The position numbers and the translations under genes were made by a program. Under the pieces are notes generated by a model. It ran no database searches, was not told the DNA's origin, and saw only the letters and a list, made by a program, of their open reading frames with translations. This document shows, one piece after another, positions 33,398-34,539 of a stretch of 34,539 nucleotides of DNA. Position 1 is the stretch's first letter, and the number at the start of each line of letters is the position of its first letter. The DNA is from Deltaproteobacteria bacterium (lineage in GTDB: Bacteria; Myxococcota_A; Polyangia; DRWM01): positions 1 through 34,539 of the forward strand of contig JAFDER010000005.1 in NCBI GenBank assembly GCA_019310245.1. The letters run 5' to 3'.

Positions 33398-33445
33398 GAG
33401 CGCCGGGTCCGACCTCCCTCCCTTTCGACCACAGCTGCAAGGGCG

Positions 33446-34539
33446 TCACTCGGTTTCTATCGCCATCCCAAGCTTCTGCCGCAGGACGAAGTAGTCCTCG
33501 CTCACGGAGAAGAGGTTCATCTCCGTGAGTCGGTCCTTGGCGGGGGTGACCCAGGAGTCGACCGTGAGGCTCTTGACCGCCTTCGAGGCCACCTTCATCT
33601 CGCTGCACAGGAGCAGTCCGGCACGGTCCGCCGTGTGATCCACGGCCGCGGCCCACTGCTTGAGGTCGATGCCGCCCGTCGCTGACTCCAGGAAGGTCTG
33701 CACGCGGTTGGTGAGGAGCTCGATGTCGCTCGAACCGAGACCCTTCTTCAGGATGCCCACGGCATCGACCACCTTGCCCTTGAACTCTGCTGGCACCGGG
33801 AAGCTGGGAATCACGGCGCTGATCGACGCCAGGATCCACGTGCTCAGGGCCGTGCCCGTCTGGAGGAACACGCGGAGCTGGAAGCCGGGAAGATAGTAGG
33901 CCATGTGACGGGCCGCCAGGAAGGCCAGCTCCTGTGCGTCCTCTTCCTCGAGCGCAGCTCCTCCCACGGCGATGGCCGGCGGCCACGTGGGTACGAACAC
34001 GAGCCCCAGGCCCTTGTCCTCGTTCATGAGGTAGAAGTCCGGGACCTCCAGACCGAGCACGCCGGCGGCATAGTGCGTGGTGCGGGGCAGGAGCTCGTGG
34101 GTGCCTTCCGGATCGACCTTGTTCTCGTCGTTGAGGTTCTCGGCCACCGCGCTCTTGCCCTTTGCCTTGAGCACGGCCGGCTCGATGACGCGGAAGATCC
34201 CCGTGATCTTGTCGTCCAGCGCCGGGTGGAAGAGATAGCGGTTCCACATGTCCTCGCTGACACGGTCGAAGGCGGCGGCAGGCTCGTCGGACGCGTACGC
34301 CTCGTAGAGCTCCATCTCCTCGTCGTCGGCCATGTTCAGCGAGTGGAGCGTGTCGGCAAGGCACCAGGCCTCGTCGTACTTCGCCTTCTTGCGGTAGATC
34401 CGGCACAGGCTGCGGTACGAGTCCGTCCTGAACGGGTTGACCTGCAGGATCTCCCGGTTCAGCCTGATGGCCTTCTCGCTGTACTTCAGGTCGTCACCGT
34501 AGAGGTCCGCCATCACCTCCTGCCAGTTGCGCTGGGTCG
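33446..34539 (-). CDS. Large TPR protein, N-terminus cut by window edge, with degenerate M48-like domain
   Basis: The frame runs to the right edge without a stop (residues TQRNWQE precede the first in-frame GTG at 34516), so the true start lies outside. The visible N-terminal part has TPR helices (KYSEKAIRLNREILQVNPFR, SLCRIYRKKAKYDEAWCLAD). The C-terminal 250 residues contain VFVPTWPPAIAVGGAALEEE, a helix DAQELAFLAARHMAYYLPGF where an M48 peptidase would have HExxH, and VDHTADRAGLLLCSEMKVAS where M48 proteins have their Glu-x-x-Ala-Asp helix. Both sets of zinc ligands are incomplete. The same tail is found at the ends of the two giant TPR proteins at 14088-23673. Convergent with the PC4-like gene (48 bp apart). 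Function unknown. Confidence 0.85.
   Translation of the reverse strand, partial: TQRNWQEVMADLYGDDLKYSEKAIRLNREILQVNPFRTDSYRSLCRIYRKKAKYDEAWCLADTLHSLNMADDEEMELYEAYASDEPAAAFDRVSEDMWNRYLFHPALDDKITGIFRVIEPAVLKAKGKSAVAENLNDENKVDPEGTHELLPRTTHYAAGVLGLEVPDFYLMNEDKGLGLVFVPTWPPAIAVGGAALEEEDAQELAFLAARHMAYYLPGFQLRVFLQTGTALSTWILASISAVIPSFPVPAEFKGKVVDAVGILKKGLGSSDIELLTNRVQTFLESATGGIDLKQWAAAVDHTADRAGLLLCSEMKVASKAVKSLTVDSWVTPAKDRLTEMNLFSVSEDYFVLRQKLGMAIETE

Overview
The window is a GC-rich chromosomal segment that looks like a myxobacterium-type organism (Myxococcota, formerly Deltaproteobacteria). The pointers are a CdnL/CarD regulator, a C-terminal MYXO-CTERM-type sorting tail on a secreted metalloprotease, a bacterial PC4-like protein, several exported Asp-rich or Cys-rich lipoproteins, and very large TPR proteins. 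Lipid A acyltransferase and outer-membrane barrel genes indicate a Gram-negative envelope. No phage, transposase, CRISPR array or clear horizontal island was seen, so species-level placement is not attempted.

Layout. Positions 1-5614 (minus strand) form a four-gene envelope operon: two paralogous small exported proteins, an exported TPR/coiled-coil protein and a second exported TPR protein that runs off the left edge. Positions 6019-8237 (plus) hold an ECF sigma factor translationally coupled to a zinc-finger, membrane-spanning anti-sigma factor with an unusually long exported tail. Positions 8230-9791 hold a lipid A-type acyltransferase (minus) divergent from rplU-rpmA (plus). Downstream of rpmA lie a long RNA-like hairpin with repeated tandem G-A mismatches and a minus-strand terminator for an outer-membrane barrel gene (10233-11180). 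Next come tRNA-Ser(CGA), a VWA/thrombospondin-type-3 lipoprotein, nadD, and two giant adjacent TPR genes (1628 and 1560 aa). A TPR plus double cyclic-nucleotide-binding-domain protein is divergent from these giants.

The right third holds a possible small RNA, rpoZ, a Cys-rich lipoprotein, a class I/II aminotransferase that appears co-transcribed with tRNA-Leu(GAG), a TlpA-like thioredoxin, a Yip1-like membrane protein, a cdnL operon (cdnL, exported protein, MYXO-CTERM metalloprotease), a PC4-like protein and another large TPR protein cut by the right edge.

The most interesting signals are these. (1) Three large TPR proteins share a C-terminal domain that looks like a catalytically dead M48-type peptidase fold. 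(2) A 126-nt element after rpmA folds as one rod with five tandem G-A/A-G steps. (3) cdnL is directly coupled to a secreted protease pair. Promoters resembling the sigma70 consensus (TTGACA-like, 16-18 nt, TATAAT-like) are visible in front of most transcription units. All family assignments are from reading the sequence; no database search was run.
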